Of a stretch of 64,000 nt of DNA, positions 62,378 through 64,000 are shown in pieces. The notes beneath the pieces are model-generated. The model was not told the origin of the DNA, did not search any database, and saw only the letters and a list, made by a program, of their open reading frames with translations. The DNA is from Bacteroidales bacterium (GTDB taxonomy: Bacteria; Bacteroidota; Bacteroidia; Bacteroidales; FEN-979). Each line of letters begins with the position of its first letter. Position 1 is the stretch's first letter. Made by a program: the position numbers and the translations under genes. The stretch is from the NCBI GenBank assembly GCA_017882335.1, contig JADGPR010000007.1:1-64000 (forward strand). Direction: 5' to 3'.

Positions 62378-63535
62378 GTGTTTCCACGTATCTCTGACCT
62401 GATCAATTATCTCCTGGGCACTGACATCAGCCTTCCTGTTAACAGTTATGGTTTCATGCTGGCCATGGCATTCGTTTCCGGTGGATGTGTACTTTGGCTG
62501 GAACTCCGGAGAAAGGAGCGAAAGGGTGAGATTCCTTCCCAACAAAAAAAGGTATTAAAGGGAAGCCCGCCTGACCTGCCGAAATTATTTTTCCCCATTT
62601 TATTTGGGTTTATCCTTGGATGGAAAGGTATCGGGATCATCCTGGATTATGCAGAATTTTCACGGATGCCCAAAGATTATATCCTATCGGGAAAAGGAAG
62701 TATCGCAGGGGCTCTGCTTCTGGCAGTGCTGTTCGGAGGACTTACCTGGTTCCGGATGAAAAAGAAGCAACTGAAAAAGCCAGTTTGGATCGAAGAAACC
62801 ATTCATCCTTATGAGCTTACTGCAATGATCATTCTGGTAGCTGCTGTTTTCGGGATCATCGGTGCCAAGATTTTCGACATGATCGAGCACCTGGATGATC
62901 TGATCCAGTATCCTGTAAGTACTTTGCTCTCTTTCAGCGGTCTTACATTCTACGGCGGGTTGATCGTTGCAGCGTTTGCGGTTCTCTGGTATGCCAACCG
63001 GAACAAAATCCGGTATCCCCTGATGCTGGATGCAGCAGCACCGGGATTGATACTGGCTTATGCCATCGGGCGGATCGGGTGCCAGCTTTCCGGTGACGGA
63101 TGCTGGGGTTTGATAAATGCTGCACCAAAACCCGGCTGGATGGGTTTCCTTCCTGACTGGATCTGGTCATTCCGGTATCCCCATAATGTTATCGATGAAG
63201 GAATACAGATCACAAACTGTACCGGCCCTCATTGTCATATGCTGGTGATCCCGGTTTTTCCAACCCCGTTTTATGAAACTATTCTGGGACTGGTGATATT
63301 CGGTATCCTTTGGGGATTAAGGAAGAAGCTGACGGTTCCCGGGTACCTGTTTTGTATTTACCTGATCTTAAATGGATTTGAACGATTTTTCATCGAACGG
63401 ATCCGGATCAACAAAGTATATGATCTCCTCGGAATTCATCTGACACAAGCAGAGATCATTGCCATCATGCTGGTATTGATGGGAGGATTCGGATTTTGGT
63501 ACTTTAGAATTAAAAATGAAAAATTAATAATCTGA
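62378..63535 (+). CDS. lgt: Prolipoprotein diacylglyceryl transferase
   Basis: A 385-residue, seven-helix membrane enzyme that adds diacylglycerol to the lipobox Cys, needed for the TPR, DUF2807 and other lipoproteins in this window. Family motifs: FYGGLIVA, the GRIGCQLSGDGCWG signature (conserved Arg/Gly), and NGFERFFIERIRIN. Longer than E. coli Lgt (291), mainly from an N-terminal loop and an internal linker. Start GTG at 62378. Its stop is immediately followed by GGATGCT units. Confidence 0.92.
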   Translation: MFPRISDLINYLLGTDISLPVNSYGFMLAMAFVSGGCVLWLELRRKERKGEIPSQQKKVLKGSPPDLPKLFFPILFGFILGWKGIGIILDYAEFSRMPKDYILSGKGSIAGALLLAVLFGGLTWFRMKKKQLKKPVWIEETIHPYELTAMIILVAAVFGIIGAKIFDMIEHLDDLIQYPVSTLLSFSGLTFYGGLIVAAFAVLWYANRNKIRYPLMLDAAAPGLILAYAIGRIGCQLSGDGCWGLINAAPKPGWMGFLPDWIWSFRYPHNVIDEGIQITNCTGPHCHMLVIPVFPTPFYETILGLVIFGILWGLRKKLTVPGYLFCIYLILNGFERFFIERIRINKVYDLLGIHLTQAEIIAIMLVLMGGFGFWYFRIKNEKLII

Positions 63536-63675
63536 TTGCTGGATGCTGGATGCTGGATGCTGGATGCTGGATGCTGGATGCTGGTGAACTGGTGAGTAAT
63601 AAAGAGAATGGTACTTTTATAACTTTAAAAACTTTAAGAACTTTAAGAACTTTAAAAACTTTATGAACTTTATAG
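63536..63675. repeat. GGATGCT, CTGGTGAA and ACTTTAAAA arrays before the phosphatase gene
   Basis: Six perfect GGATGCT units (63541-63582) start six bases after the lgt stop; GGTGAACTGGTGAG follows; then six ACTTTAAAA/AGA/TGA units (9 bp, 63621-63674). The last unit contains the ATG at 63663 that starts the next gene. Confidence 0.8.
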
Positions 63676-64000
63676 AACTGAAAAAGATAACTGAACAGGT
63701 TTGTGAACTAAGTAAACAGACTGCTGAATTTATTCACGAGGAAGTGGATAAGCTACGGACATCCGATATTGAGACAAAAAGCATTCATAATTTCGTTACT
63801 TATGTCGATAAGGTTTCCGAAGAGCGACTGGTGAAAGGGCTTTCGAAGATCATCCCGGGAACGGGTTTTATCGCTGAAGAGAGCCCGGAACTGGAAATGA
63901 AAGAATTGAACTGGGTGATTGACCCACTCGATGGCACTACGAATTTCATCCATGGTGTTCCGGTTTATTCGATCAGTATTGCCTTGATGAATAAAAAAGA
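63663..64000 (+). CDS. Inositol monophosphatase family protein, N-terminal part
   Basis: 112 codons are visible before the window ends. The metal-binding motif WVIDPLDGTTNFIHG and the ISIAL that follows identify the inositol monophosphatase/fructose-1,6-bisphosphatase/CysQ superfamily; the first Glu (AEESPE) is present. The substrate subclass (myo-inositol phosphate, 3'-phosphoadenosine) cannot be told from this part. The ATG at 63663 lies inside a 9-bp tandem array. Confidence 0.85.
   Translation, partial: MNFIELKKITEQVCELSKQTAEFIHEEVDKLRTSDIETKSIHNFVTYVDKVSEERLVKGLSKIIPGTGFIAEESPELEMKELNWVIDPLDGTTNFIHGVPVYSISIALMNKK

Noticed and set aside
63536-63675. A CRISPR or integron-like repeat cluster
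   Set aside because: The six GGATGCT units are directly contiguous, and the other units are short tandem repeats without spacers.

Overview
The window comes from a member of the Bacteroidota, most likely an uncultured anaerobic Bacteroidales-type organism. Evidence: type IX secretion (T9SS) sorting domains on several exported proteins; a short primary sigma factor without region 1.1 directly after rpsO-pnp; promoter-like TAnnTTTG boxes with few Shine-Dalgarno sequences; Bacteroidota families such as DUF5063, DUF5684 and DUF4342; and HydG, the [FeFe]-hydrogenase maturase, which points to anaerobic metabolism. No rRNA, tRNA, CRISPR array or intact transposon was found. The sequence is open at both ends: a radical SAM/SPASM gene is cut on the left and an inositol-monophosphatase-family gene on the right.

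Layout. 1-2.9 kb is an AT-rich accessory patch: SPASM gene end, a relic resembling IS21-type terminal repeats, a Fic protein with an operator-like leader, and a zinc-ribbon protein. 2.9-13 kb holds a T9SS surface protein, an old-yellow-enzyme oxidoreductase, a DUF5684 membrane protein, an M16 peptidase, a coiled-coil membrane protein, an SPFH protein and a methyltransferase. 13-19.6 kb is an SOS-mutasome-like cassette: LexA-like S24 repressor, divergent dinB, an ORF6N gene and a second DnaE-type polymerase. 20-25 kb is a sugar and envelope operon (rfbD, phosphohexomutase, POTRA/beta-barrel protein, DUF5063). 25-29 kb carries a TPR lipoprotein, recA, bcp, nth and an FAD reductase. 30-38 kb carries T9SS proteins, a DEAD-box helicase, recR and glmM. 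38-42 kb carries a TPR protein, a ComA-like phosphosulfolactate synthase, aroE, DUF4342 and a lipoprotein. 43-47 kb is the core block rpsO, pnp, sigma-70 and rpe. 47-52.6 kb has an HD protein, a universal stress protein, a GT-C glycosyltransferase and ligA. 52.6-55.7 kb is an ECF sigma/anti-sigma operon with two beta-rich exported proteins. 55.8-64 kb has two EamA permeases, hydG with two tandem TM1266-type regulators, carbamate kinase, mtaB, lgt and the partial phosphatase gene.

The most unusual property is the non-coding DNA. Intergenic gaps are full of short tandem arrays with 7-9 bp units drawn from a small set that recurs at distant sites on both strands. The arrays start at or inside stop codons (SPFH gene, dnaE, dinB, ligA, anti-sigma gene) and in one case supply a start codon. 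A larger composite element of about 310 bp is present in two alignable copies (6.2 and 18.3 kb) with a rearranged third fragment at 58.8 kb; one copy contains a clean 20-bp palindrome insertion. Two repeat-like segments also lie in frame inside dnaE. All family assignments are from reading the sequence; no database search was run.
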